64,000 nt of DNA. Source: Yponomeuta sedellus (lineage: Eukaryota > Arthropoda > Insecta > Lepidoptera > Yponomeutidae). A program made the translations under genes and the position numbers. Shown here piece after piece: positions 22,901-30,525 of this stretch (positions within the stretch are counted from its first letter, which is position 1; every line of letters starts with the position of its first letter). The notes under the pieces were generated by a model, which saw only the letters and a program-made list of their open reading frames with translations, had not been told where the DNA came from and made no database searches. The DNA lies in assembly GCA_934045075.1 (NCBI GenBank), contig OW203736.1, positions 9,253,109-9,317,108 on the forward strand. The letters are read 5' to 3'.

Positions 22901-25900
22901 CGTCTCCATAGAGATGGTGCAATCTCAAGAGAAAAACGAATCCGGACAAGTGTAAGTCGGACTGAATCACCAAGAGTTCCGTAAGAATTTATAGGTACTT
23001 AAAAATAGTTCAAGAACTAGTCTCGCGTTTCCCTAACATTTAATAACAAATGTATACTTTTCAGTATTTTTTGTATTTGTGGTAAAAGACGCTCACTTGC
23101 CAAATTTCATACTTCAAGGTCAAAGGAAAGTACTATAAATTACTATAAATTTTAATACGGTTGAGTCGAAAAATATAAGTTTTTGCGGCTTAAACGAACG
23201 AATCCTTTTACGTTAACTTACAAGATTCATTTTTATACAGCTTTTAGGGACTGTAGACCTGAGTATATGATTACAATTTCTACTCGATACCTCTAAGAGT
23301 TCCCCAGATAAAAGCTCTTGACAGACGGACGGACAACAAAGTGATCCTTTGCGGGTTCGGTTTTTTCCTTTTGAGATACGGAACCCTAAAATACAACAAT
23401 GAGAGAGCAGACTTCACAGCATAACCATGGCCAAAACAAAGGCGGTATAGACTAAAAACTGCTCAAACTGGAAATTAATGTTCGAATTCACTTCAACCAA
23501 CGCCAATTGCCTTAAGCTCACATTCGAGTGACAGTATATTTATAAAACACACAAAATAAAAAATATATATACTTGGTGTTTCACAGCTCAAATTATACTG
23601 CAATTTTTCAAAAAACTATACATTATTAAATTATAACCGGATTATCCTGTAATAAAAAAAAACTTATGCCATTTAGTTACTTTTTCCATTAAATTCCAAC
23701 ATTTCCATTTTTTTAAAAGAATTAAGACACTTAAAAACATAATAATTATATACCAGATAATACTTCATGTTGCATTATTCGAGATATCAATATTATGTCT
23801 GAAGTTACGAGCACCTTGTGACGTTATAGTTATTAGATTACCTACTCGATCTGTACGGCGCGGCGCGCAAGTGACTAAAAAATATCTTAGAGAATGCTGC
23901 TCTCTTTAAGTTTGATCTCACTGGAGAGATTTGGAGAGAGACAAACTTAAACAAAAAAAACAGTGTCGGTAAAACAAAAACATTTGCCAAAGTGTCCAGT
24001 ATCTATAGTATAATGACGAAAGAGGTAATGATGTTAAAATGAATTTATATTATATGTATTGATTAAAAGAATATGTTGCAATCTTCATTTTTCACCAAAC
24101 GCATAGAGGGCCGATTGCCAGGATGACTAGTTGCTAAGTTGACCGAACAAGAAGTGGACTGATTGCGAAGTTTACCGATTACGAAGTCGTGAAAAATTGT
24201 GAACGGTTTGCTAAGTTCGCCATAAGGGAACAAATGAATGAAAAGATTCTTAAGCCCTAGATACGCCTATAGTACATAAGTACACTGTGGACAGATTAGG
24301 TTTCTGGAGCACAATTTAATGTAACACATGTCTTTCTTACTCATATTTCTTCTCCAGCCTTCCTGACACTGCAATAATATTTCTGGCAACATTGCAAGTG
24401 TTGTATGAAGATCGACCCTCTGCTTGGAGGAACAAGAATTTATTGACCTAATCTGGATTAACTTTGTTCATACTTCCTGGCCAAACTCATCTGACCAAAC
24501 ATCAAGTAATGAGATGAGATGATTTATACAGCGTCCAGTGGCATCTTTACTCACACCAGATGGGTGAAGAGACCACTCGGACGCTGCAGTGCCAGGGGCA
24601 TGGTTGAGATGGTGTAGGCTTACTTAGCACCCTTACTATCCTGACAGCTTAGTCGGCCTAGCCCGCAGAAAAGACTAGTAAATACGTGCGGTCTCAACCA
24701 AGCCGCGGGTTTCCTCACTATGTTTTCCTTCCCCATTAGTGTGAGGTACTGTGACTACAAATTAGCCAAGAATTTATTCTAGTTAAAGATTGCCGTAGTG
24801 TAGGACGCCCTCCGACCAGGTGGGATGAAGATCTGCGAAAAACTGCCGGCAGATGCTGGATGCAGCAAGCTGAAGACAGGGCGCTATGGCGCTCATTAGG
24901 GGAGGGCTATGTCCAGCAGTGGACTACATAATATAGCCTGAAGAAGAACAAGAAGAAGAAGAAAGATAGCCGATCTCATGATAAAAATAGTTAATGGTTA
25001 AATGCGCCCTTGGAACAATTTGTGCTACTGATAGCACCACCAAAAAACATTCCTATTTTTATAAACATTTGCAATGATAATATGATATTTATATATTATG
25101 ATACTTGAGGAGTGTTTGTTATTTTTATAAATAACATTGCTAGGCTGTATATTCCAAAAAATACTATCACTGTTGTTAAAATTTACAATAACATTGTAAT
25201 AAACTTATAAAATATTTTTTCCCATTGGTAGTGTTAGTTACCTCCTTTATTTGATGTCTTGTGCCATAAAGTATACACTCTGCTTCTATGATTACAAAGT
25301 ATGTCTACACCTTGTTCGATATTGGGCCGGTTTCAGAATTGAGAAGTTCAGTAAATACTTAAGTTATATTCTGTCACACTCTTTTCTGAGAAATTCGAAG
25401 AGACAGCAGTACAGTTAACTATTTACTTAGCGAAATACACAATTTGGAAATCGGCCCATTGACTACGAACTCATGCTCTGTACTTTACTCATGTAATAAG
25501 TTATATCAGACTCACAGCGCCATCTATTGAATTGTAATCTTTGTAAGGTAGCTTCAGTTGCAGTCTAGTAGACTATCTGATTAGATGGAGCTACTTGTTT
25601 GTGTATTTTGTTAGCCAGGGGCTACACAGAAGGGGTGTTTGATGTGGGAAGGGGCGCAAAAAAGATGTTTTCACTTTTATACAAAATGTACTGAGGGGAC
25701 AGAACAAAGCGAGAAGGATGTCTCTTCTGTATTTCTTTGTCCCGTCCCTTTTTCGCGCCCCGTCTGAAGCGCCTTCTGTGGTTGCTGGCAAAGGCTGTTT
25801 TTGACCACAAAACTGCACAATGTGGTACCTACATTAATTATATAAAAATACACCAACCATGAAGTTAGTCTCTAAATAAACAGCAGCCAGGTTATGATTA

Positions 25901-26227
25901 CCACATCATTGTGCAATCTGTTTTTGTTATCGAACACGGACGTATCGAATGACTCGAGGAAATCTGTGTCAAAAAGATAAAAATAGATCGAGGAATCAAA
26001 ACAAGGGTTCGATAAGAATTTCTACAATAATGTAAAGTAATTCAGGTAAAGTTTCTCTCGCCCTTCTATAACAGCATGAAGTAGTGGCATTGTTAGAATT
26101 TATTTCCACAAACAAGCATGGTGGTCGAGATAAATAAACAAGATTGGGAACAACAACAAAGGAAATTGGGACTTACATTTTGAGACTCCTCCTCTAGCAC
26201 GGACATTGTATCGAAATCGATATTCAT
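16842..26227 (-). CDS. REPTOR-BP: REPTOR-BP / CREBL2-type bZIP transcription factor (four coding exons)
   Basis: The coding sequence is the join of 26227-26177, 19516-19378, 18652-18531 and 16949-16842 on the minus strand, 139 codons plus stop. Human CREBL2 is about 120 residues. Domains in order: a short acidic N-terminus (residues 1-17), a Gly-rich linker, a basic [15 protein letters not shown] block, then [20 protein letters not shown] (basic region) and [20 protein letters not shown] (zipper), ending [18 protein letters not shown]. The [15 protein letters not shown] signature and the DQG(R/K)(M/I)P tail are diagnostic of the CREBL2/REPTOR-BP family, nuclear bZIP proteins. In Drosophila, REPTOR-BP partners REPTOR in the transcription program repressed by TORC1. 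All donors are GT, all acceptors AG, and the phases (0, 1, 0) close correctly. Introns are 6660, 725 and 1581 nt, filled with repeats. The exons look intact. Confidence 0.93.
17000..17199. mobile_element. MITE in intron 3 of REPTOR-BP
   Basis: CGGAGTTTACACGTTGAGTC on the left and the complementary GAACGTGTAAACTCCG on the right form inverted ends of about 33 bp that also include TGGCGTCAGT. The middle repeats CAGTCTGG/CCAGACTG motifs in both orientations. It lies between the exon 4 acceptor and its likely branch-point zone. Confidence 0.8.
17205..17345 (+). repeat. Possible LINE 3' tail
   Basis: Ends GCAATAAATTATTGATTGAT, a polyadenylation-like motif followed by a short (TTGA)n tail, as LINE 3' ends in this window do. 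No coding part remains. Confidence 0.4.
17370..17445 (+). repeat. SINE family C fragment
   Basis: TTAGCCAGAGGTCGCGGGTT then CGAGTCCTGGCATGGGTGGA: the B-box half of the tRNA-derived head and the start of the body, plus strand. Confidence 0.6.
17440..17795 (-). pseudogene. RTE-type LINE C-terminal fragment(s)
   Basis: The minus strand reads [16 protein letters not shown] (about 17765-17720), [27 protein letters not shown] and [19 protein letters not shown], ending in an (ATG)n tail. This is the standard C-terminal end of RTE-clade endonuclease/reverse transcriptases (W-GH-R pattern, then AYVQQWT). A second, smaller tail (AGTCCACTGTTGGATGTATG) lies beside it at 17470-17500. Frameshifts are present. 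It sits in intron 3 of REPTOR-BP, same strand. Confidence 0.72.
17815..18240 (-). pseudogene. Jockey/R1/I-group LINE C-terminal fragment
   Basis: The minus strand gives [19 protein letters not shown], then a frame change, then [20 protein letters not shown] with the C-x2-C-x8-H-x4-C knuckle found at the end of many non-LTR RT/RNase H proteins, followed by some 45 residues. About 110 codons remain. The exact clade is not certain. Confidence 0.6.
18429..18530 (-). other. Open read-through downstream of exon 3 of REPTOR-BP
   Basis: If the GTGAGA donor is not used, the frame continues for 33 codons ([19 protein letters not shown] and on) to a TAA at 18431-18429. A retained-intron product would keep the bZIP and lose the DQGRMP tail. 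Whether it is ever made cannot be told from DNA. Confidence 0.3.
18531..18652 (-). CDS. REPTOR-BP: REPTOR-BP coding exon 3 (bZIP)
   Basis: The acceptor is TTTATTTCAG and the donor AAG|GTGAGA. The first two bases (AG) complete the Glu codon begun by the last G of exon 2. It encodes [20 protein letters not shown] and [20 protein letters not shown]: the whole basic region and most of the zipper. Confidence 0.95.
18705..18875 (+). repeat. Repeat family D, first arm
   Basis: It is the complement of the family D sequence running GGCACCAACGGCTTAACGTG through AATGCCACTAGCGG. It is placed head to head with the copy at 18905-19130, so the two form a large inverted pair inside intron 2 of REPTOR-BP. 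Confidence 0.65.
18905..19130 (-). repeat. Repeat family D, second arm
   Basis: Contains CTGCATTGCAGGAAGGTTAG, GACAGTGGCGGGCCTTACTG and GACAGCCGGCACCAACGGCT in the order found at 45375-45590 and 58370-58715. Strand is assigned from the RTE-like CCCAGCAGTGGGGAC end seen in other copies. Confidence 0.7.
19135..19285 (-). repeat. LINE 3' end of the KWQSLVSAYPS type
   Basis: The minus strand carries a C-terminal reading of the type [20 protein letters not shown], then a stop. The plus strand shows CAGGGACTGCCACTTGCCAC. Other copies are at 20366-20425, 57523-57615, 59965-60075 and 63533-63680. Confidence 0.65.
19378..19516 (-). CDS. REPTOR-BP: REPTOR-BP coding exon 2
   Basis: The acceptor TCGTCTGCAG precedes it and the donor CTAG|GTAGTG follows. 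It starts in phase 0 with [19 protein letters not shown], then [20 protein letters not shown], and ends DMKAKL plus one base. It is much richer in GC than its surroundings. The Lys/Arg-rich end matches the conserved block just before the bZIP in CREBL2 proteins. Confidence 0.93.
19545..19715 (+). repeat. Repeat family D, partial copy
   Basis: Carries GACAGTAAGGACCGCCACTG, CCACCAACCCGGACTTGGCC and CCGTGCCCCAGCAGT, that is, the end with the RTE-like tail. It starts right beside exon 2 of REPTOR-BP. Confidence 0.65.
19880..20075 (+). repeat. Repeat family D, copy
   Basis: AGCCGTTGGTACCGGCTGTC through CCCAGCAGTGGGGACATGCG, then AGGGCTGATG. The end is the RTE-like tail, which suggests mobilisation by an RTE LINE. 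Confidence 0.7.
20085..20240 (-). repeat. SINE family B, partial copy
   Basis: ATACGTCCCACTGCGGGGCA then GGCCTTCTCTCGGAGAGTGA, matching the 3' half of the copy at 12920-13180. The tRNA-like head is missing. Confidence 0.6.
20250..20425. repeat. Mixed repeat pieces
   Basis: 20252-20300 (AGCTGTCAGCATGGTGGGTG, then CACTGCAGCGTCC) is complementary to parts of 24575-24655. 20366-20425 holds the LINE end GTAGGCAGAGACCAGGG (minus strand). Confidence 0.5.
20426..20942. other. Unassigned, with short repeat pieces
   Basis: Contains AGGGTTCCGCACC near 20803 (same opening as the 22985-23395 repeat) and a LINE-like end CATGCAATAAAGAATATTCT with a (CTAT)n tail near 20852-20885. No gene is seen. Confidence 0.4.
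20943..21181. mobile_element. MITE family B, copy 3
   Basis: Full-length copy in intron 1 of REPTOR-BP, with TACAGTCTGTTAGCTTTTAG at the left end and its exact complement at the right. It shares AATCGGATATATTCGTGTAA with copy 1. Confidence 0.9.
21182..22433. other. RTE tails and unassigned sequence
   Basis: Two minus-strand RTE-type tails lie at 21505-21535 (TTAGTCCACTGCTGCACATA) and 21570-21600 (ACTCCACTGCTGGACATAGG). A block at 21240-21300 (TATCGAACTCCTCCGAAAAG) resembles a common moth repeat. Open frames at 21626-21925 and 21931-22158 have no recognised motif. Confidence 0.4.
22434..22800 (-). promoter_or_regulatory. Candidate alternative first exon/promoter of REPTOR-BP
   Basis: A CpG-rich block in a 6.7-kb AT-rich intron. 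It ends on the minus strand in CTTTCTTTTCT|GTAAGT, a strong donor. An 82-codon open frame here would not join exon 2 in frame, so if used it would be a non-coding leader, with translation from a downstream ATG. This is inference from base composition and the donor only. Confidence 0.3.
22985..23395. repeat. Repeat with the AGGGTTCCGTATCTC end
   Basis: The right end (minus strand TTTTAGGGTTCCGTATCTCA, then CTTTGTTGTCCGTCCGTC) is a motif I know from many insect intergenic repeats of unclear class. The left limit is uncertain. Pieces with the same opening are at about 20803 and 51882. Confidence 0.5.
23396..24109. other. AT-rich unassigned stretch
   Basis: No gene or repeat arm recognised; part of intron 1 of REPTOR-BP. 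Confidence 0.4.
24110..24225. repeat. Degenerate tandem repeat of about 16 bp
   Basis: Variants of TTGCTAAGTTGACCGA follow each other (AAGAAGTGGACTGA, TTGCGAAGTTTACCGA, TTACGAAGTCGTG). The period is only approximate. Confidence 0.5.
24490..24775. repeat. Mixed repeat block, SINE B piece at the end
   Basis: 24575-24655 (GACGCTGCAGTGCCAGGGGC ... TCCTGACAGCTTAGTCG) is complementary to 20252-20300. 24715-24770 (TTTCCTCACTATGTTTTCCT) matches the body of SINE family B. Confidence 0.5.
24790..24965 (+). pseudogene. RTE-type LINE C-terminal fragment
   Basis: The plus strand encodes [20 protein letters not shown], then [20 protein letters not shown] and a stop, with an AGAAGAAGAA-type tail. This is the terminal piece of an RTE-clade protein, 5'-truncated as these insertions usually are. 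Confidence 0.78.
25323..25462. mobile_element. Small MITE
   Basis: ATTGGGCCGGTTTCAGAATT on the left and AATTTGGAAATCGGCCCATT on the right form 20-bp inverted ends with few mismatches around 100 bp of AT-rich DNA. Confidence 0.75.
25610..25805. mobile_element. Possible MITE with diverged inverted ends
   Basis: CTACACAGAAGGGGTGTTTG then GGGGCGCAAAAAAG on the left is mirrored by CTTTTTCGCGCCCC then GCGCCTTCTGTGGT on the right. Open minus-strand frames over it (25591-25818) are by-products. Confidence 0.45.
26177..26227 (-). CDS. REPTOR-BP: REPTOR-BP coding exon 1
   Basis: The start CCAAGATGA at 26227 fits the insect initiation context. 17 codons ([17 protein letters not shown]) end exactly at the donor AAT|GTAAGT, phase 0, matching exon 2. 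A pyrimidine-rich acceptor-like site (GTTTAATGCCCCAG) lies about 20 nt before the ATG, so a non-coding leader exon further upstream is likely. Confidence 0.85.
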
Positions 26228-26800
26228 CTTGGCTTTATTCACTTTAACTGGGGCATTAAACGACCAAAAGGCAAAAACGTGGCCGAAAATGAAAGAAAAT
26301 CTGAATTTATCAATTGTTTACAAAAGCAAGGTCAATTCAACCACAGACTAAGGAAGGATACGATATTTTTTTTTTTTGTAATGTCTATGGTACTATTATG
26401 ACATGACATGTTTCAATTTATAAATGACCCATCCCTAGCAGGCATGTGAAGCCGTGGAGCCTTCTCATCGTTCTGTGCTTTTTAATGTCGTTCTTGCGAT
26501 ACTCAGAATAAGGAATAAAGCATAGAAGGAGCCGTAAAATAAAAAGTAATTATTGAATAGCTTTCCTTGTTACTCTTACGATGATTCTTTGTGCCAGAAA
26601 GGGACAACTCGTACACTCGAAATTTTACAATCGTACTAGGATAGATACAGACAGAAAGTCATAGGGGGTCATAGACAAAAGTAGAAATTCATAAGGATGG
26701 GACATTCAACACGAAAACGTCGATATTATTTATTCCTTAACTTAACATTCTGTAAATATAGCAGTCCATATTAATATTATATGGTATTAGCTGGCGCCGC

Positions 26801-26838
26801 AAACGTTGGTGTGCCCTAGATATGGCACACCAACGTTT
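26801..26838. repeat. Perfect 15-bp hairpin, 8-nt loop
   Basis: AAACGTTGGTGTGCC, loop CTAGATAT, then the exact complement. It lies beside the larger inverted repeat at 26842-27089. Confidence 0.9.
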
Positions 26839-26841
26839 ATA

Positions 26842-27089
26842 AACCATGGTAAATCAAATATATAACAATCTCACTGTGCATGTTATCGAACTTTTCCTTA
26901 ATGGATTCACCGATTTTGATGGGTTGTGTATTTGCAACATATAGGTAAGTGAGAACAAGAATTCGGAGAGCTGTGAATTTATCGTAGGGTTAATAGATAT
27001 TACACAACCCATCAAAATCTGTGAACCCATTAAGGAAGAGTTCGATAACATGCACAGTGAGATTGTTATATATTTGATTTACGATGGTT
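26842..27089. repeat. Inverted repeat with two 89-bp arms
   Basis: Arms 26842-26930 and 27001-27089 are complementary with about four mismatches by eye. Both contain TTATCGAAC and TTTTGATGGGTTGTGTA. The spacer is 70 bp. It looks like a foldback transposon. The CGAAC...CCGATTTTGATG wording also occurs at 21250-21290. Confidence 0.85.
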
Positions 27090-27714
27090 GTAACTTGTAA
27101 TTGCTAAATCTGGTATGTAATGTAAGTTTGTATGTATGTACAACATGACATTGAGCCCAGGTTAGCTGAAAAAAACGACAGAAAACTATCTATTTGCACA
27201 AATTCAATTTGCATCCAATAAAGAAATTTTCCTCGATCTAACCATACCTAGATAGCGAGCTTTGTGCATTCAAAATTTTAGAGCGCAGCTCATAGAAAAA
27301 GAAGTATAACAATAACTTGTGATAGATTGTTTTTATTTGACAAAATTTAGAAGACGTTTTCACGGAAATTGATTAAATAATTTATTGCACAACTAGCGTC
27401 ACACTCACATTGTTTAAAATTCCTGGATCCTGAAGAAGGGTAACCTGTGTATCAGGAACCAGAGCAGTGCCTTTAAATAACACAGGGAATTACAAAAAGC
27501 AAGAAGAACACGTAAAATAAAATAATAGGAAAAATTTAAAAAAACATTTAATGTTTGTCCTTCTAATCCAGTGATAGTCTTGGTTAGTACAACTAGGAAG
27601 GGGTATGGAAATATAAACATTACAATTCTGGCTATTTATAAACATACTTATAAATCAGTAGAGAACTTACACAAATTATTTGTTTATATGAAATTATTGC
27701 TCGTTAAATAACAG
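27090..27714. other. Unassigned, AT-rich
   Basis: No gene recognised; short frames only. Confidence 0.4.
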
Positions 27715-27871
27715 TCTTTGTTAAAAAAAAAACTCCTAACCCAATCTTGTAAATGAAACCATCTTCTTCAAAATGTCTGCTGCAAACGTACGTGATTTGG
27801 TTCAATACCAATTTGACCGTGAAGCCATGCCGTCTAACCACATTTGTTGCATTGTGCTATCTTCGGGTAAC
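27715..27871 (-). pseudogene. THAP-domain fragment, second exon
   Basis: After the acceptor ATTTATTTCAG, one frame reads LPEDSTMQQMWLDGMASRSN and the next frame (after one base) reads NQITYVCSRHFEEDGF. The P-x-D...W and C-S-R-H-F-x-E-D-x-F blocks are the centre and end of a THAP (C2CH) zinc finger, a DNA-binding domain of P-element-like transposases and many nuclear factors. The frame break means it is dead unless the sequence is in error. Confidence 0.65.
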
Positions 27872-28621
27872 CTGAAATAAATAATTATTAATTAAAAATC
27901 GCCATAATCAGTCCAAACGTTAATTTTATTTATGACAGATAGACACCCTTGAAGTTCTTTATTAATTTGACAGCAAACCGTAGATATAAAATCCAGTACT
28001 GGACACCTTTTTTCACAATAGTGATGCGATTTGTTCGCTATATTATTATTATATTGCTACACGTAGATTGTGCAGTGAAAACTATTCAAATAAATTTTCT
28101 ATAAGATATATGAGCATAATATCTTATTACAAGTTCTAAATTTTATGAAAGTAGGTGAAATTATTGTAAATAAAAATTATATCAAAACCCCTTTTGGTAG
28201 ATTTTTAATTTATCATGCTGAATCTATAAATATATCAATGCAATGAATAGATTCAAACAGGAAAAATATAAATCAATAATCATCAACAATCAAATTGGTA
28301 ACTTCATAGAACGTTACTGAATCGAGCTTTCAAAAGTTAATTACAGATATAATGAAATAAACACAAGAAATAAAAAAAACTTCTTTACTAAGTATCGATA
28401 ACTTTTTCACTGAGGGAGTGGAAACGCCCAATCGCCCATCCCTATCGCCCTAAAATAAACAACAAACTTGTTAGGTACTGTGATTAAATTTATTATACTC
28501 ATGATTTATCACTTTGAAACACTATTCTCAAATGATATTAAAGATATGTTGCAATTCCAGTAGGTCATAGTTAAAATTCAAGGGAAAAAACCACTATAAA
28601 GTACACAAAATTGAGTCTTAC

Positions 28622-28697
28622 CGATGGAAGCTGATGAAGGTGGTTTTGTTTTCTCTTCTCCCGAATGGGTTTTACATCCCAATATCACACACGCCAT
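28622..28697 (-). pseudogene. THAP-domain fragment, first exon
   Basis: ATG at 28697 begins MACVILGCKTHSGEEKTKPP; a GTAAGA donor follows at 28621. The two cysteines (C-x4-C) fit the start of a THAP finger whose Cys-x2-His lies in 27715-27871. The phase at the join does not give the expected frame, so a second break is needed. Whether this was a host gene or a P-like transposon cannot be told. Confidence 0.55.
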
Positions 28698-28919
28698 TCC
28701 GATGTATTACGTATACTCCATACTACGAATATCCACTGAAATCCACTTCAGATTGTTTAAAAACAACCCAAAAAACACAAGGTTTTTGGAGACGACGTAC
28801 TCCAACATCTGTCGTCTAACACACTGCCAAATTGAAGGTACTTGGCAGCCTACTACTAGTTGTGATTTTCTAAACATCTCTAATTCGGTAGCATGATGGT
28901 AACCAAAGGTAACCAACTT

Positions 28920-29309
28920 GACAATTGAGGGTGGTACGTTTTGAATAATAAAACATCACACTACTATATTTTTCTCTGTCTAACACGTGATTGGCGACGT
29001 TTTAAACTACCGAGACAAACATGTGTCAGGTGTTCGTTTTATAACGCTCCTACTATGCTTTAGTCCTTATTCTAGTTGCGATACGATACCGTAGACGGAG
29101 AAAGAATCTCCGTCTACGTACGATACAAATTACAAATACGATACGTTGGCAGCGATGTGTGACAGTGTTGCTGTGTAATTGTAATATGTATTCTTTAAAA
29201 TAAGGGAGATTGAGATGTTTCCGTTTGAAATGAGATTATAAAAACATCAATATAAAATATTGTTTTACGTTCAACTATCTAATTTTGTGAAGTTTCGGAG
29301 AATTAAAGC
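28920..29309. other. Unassigned, with one hairpin
   Basis: 29090-29118 is a perfect 12-bp hairpin, CGTAGACGGAGA with loop AAGAA. Nothing else recognised. Confidence 0.5.
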
Positions 29310-29931
29310 CCGCAGTACACAATGGCCCATGCTGGCCCACTGTGGGCAATGGCGAGCTGTGGGCCGCCCACAGCTCGCCATTGCAAATGTGTACACGGGG
29401 CAATGGTGAGTAGTGGCGGACAATTGCCTATCGTGGCGCGCAATCGGACAGTTGTCGGTTTTTTGAGCACACTTCAAAGGAATCGTGGCGTAGCGTGGCC
29501 CATCCCTGGTTACACAGTGGCCCATCGTTCACCGACCGTTGACCGGAAAAACATAGACATAGAGTACTGTTTTTGTTGCGATGATTTTTTGGAGAACTAC
29601 TTGAATTATAAATCGCCCAAAATGTCCGTATGGCGGAACAATCAAGATAAATCAATAGACCTTCAAGTTTTTTGATTTATATCAATCTGAGCCCGTAAGT
29701 TTGCACCTTCTGTCCCATTTTTTCTAATAACTTTGTTGTTGTACATACTTCTGTAGTACTTGTAAATAAATAAAATAAATAAATAGCTGCGGCCGCAATT
29801 ACTTCCACGTACATCGCAAGTGGTTTGCCAGACAGCAATGAGCCACGCGCCATTGTGTAAAGAGCAAGTAATCGTGGCCTACAGTTGTAAATGGCAAAGC
29901 ATGGCCGATCACAGGCCACTGTGTACTTGGA
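29310..29931. mobile_element. Non-autonomous DNA transposon with short inverted ends
   Basis: AGTACACAATGGCC at the left end and GGCCACTGTGTACT at the right are inverted with one or two mismatches. Inside, ATGGC/GCCAT words recur in both orientations. Open frames on both strands (29322-29675, 29271-29525) follow from these GC-rich repeats and show no domain. Confidence 0.6.
29346..29384. repeat. Perfect 39-bp palindrome
   Basis: GCAATGGCGAGCTGTGGGC, one central C, then the exact complement. It lies near the left end of the 29310-29931 element. Confidence 0.95.
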
Positions 29932-30305
29932 CCATAACACAAAAAAAGATAACTTGGTTAAAAATTTTTTTCTACTTAATTTTTTTCAATATTTAGATTC
30001 GAACCCCTGTACAAAATGTAGTAAAAAAAACCAGTGACCCTCAGGCTTTCCAAGACCATGGTGAGTGTCAGTAATTTTATAGATGATGTGGAAGTGGCAG
30101 CATGTCCACATCCTTTTACTAAATATCGGAATCAAGGGTTTAATACAGTGACTTATCTATTTAATTTCATAAATACAAAAACTCTACGCCTTTAAAAACG
30201 AAAGATATGTCTTCAAGACTAGCCAGAGAATTCGAGTGGCTAAATTGACGAAGGCTTCTAAGCTGAAGACTGCTTTATAGACGACAACACCCGACTGTTA
30301 AATGA

Positions 30306-30525
30306 CTGCCTCGTTGGTCTAGCCATTAAAGCGCTTTGGTAACAAGACAGAAGTCGTGGGTTCGATTCCCACTGGGAGCCACCGTACATTTGTACAAGTG
30401 GCCTTAGTCCGGGTGTATTTTCAAGTTCGTGACGTCCTTGCCTGGTTACCATAGTATAGGGTATCCTAGTTTCGGACCAGATCAAGTGATTGTGTTGTGT
30501 GGAAGTTATTATTATTATAATGTTT
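30306..30525 (+). repeat. tRNA-derived SINE family E
   Basis: A tRNA-like head (GCCTCGTTGGTCTAGCC, then B-box GTGGGTTCGATTCCCACT) is followed by a body (CCTTGCCTGGTTACCATAGT) and an (ATT)n tail. The 3' part of another copy is at 56355-56445. Confidence 0.75.

Noticed and set aside
25591..25818. Minus-strand protein-coding gene (two overlapping frames)
   Set aside because: The frames lie over a diverged inverted repeat and have no motif.
26842..27089. Helitron, because of the CCGATTTTGATG wording
   Set aside because: No TC start, CTRRT end or terminal hairpin was found, and the symmetrical 89-bp arms fit a foldback element.
29271..29675. Overlapping genes on both strands at 29.3-29.7 kb
   Set aside because: The frames follow from inverted GGCCCA/ATGGC repeats of a DNA element; translations are mirror-like and lack domains.
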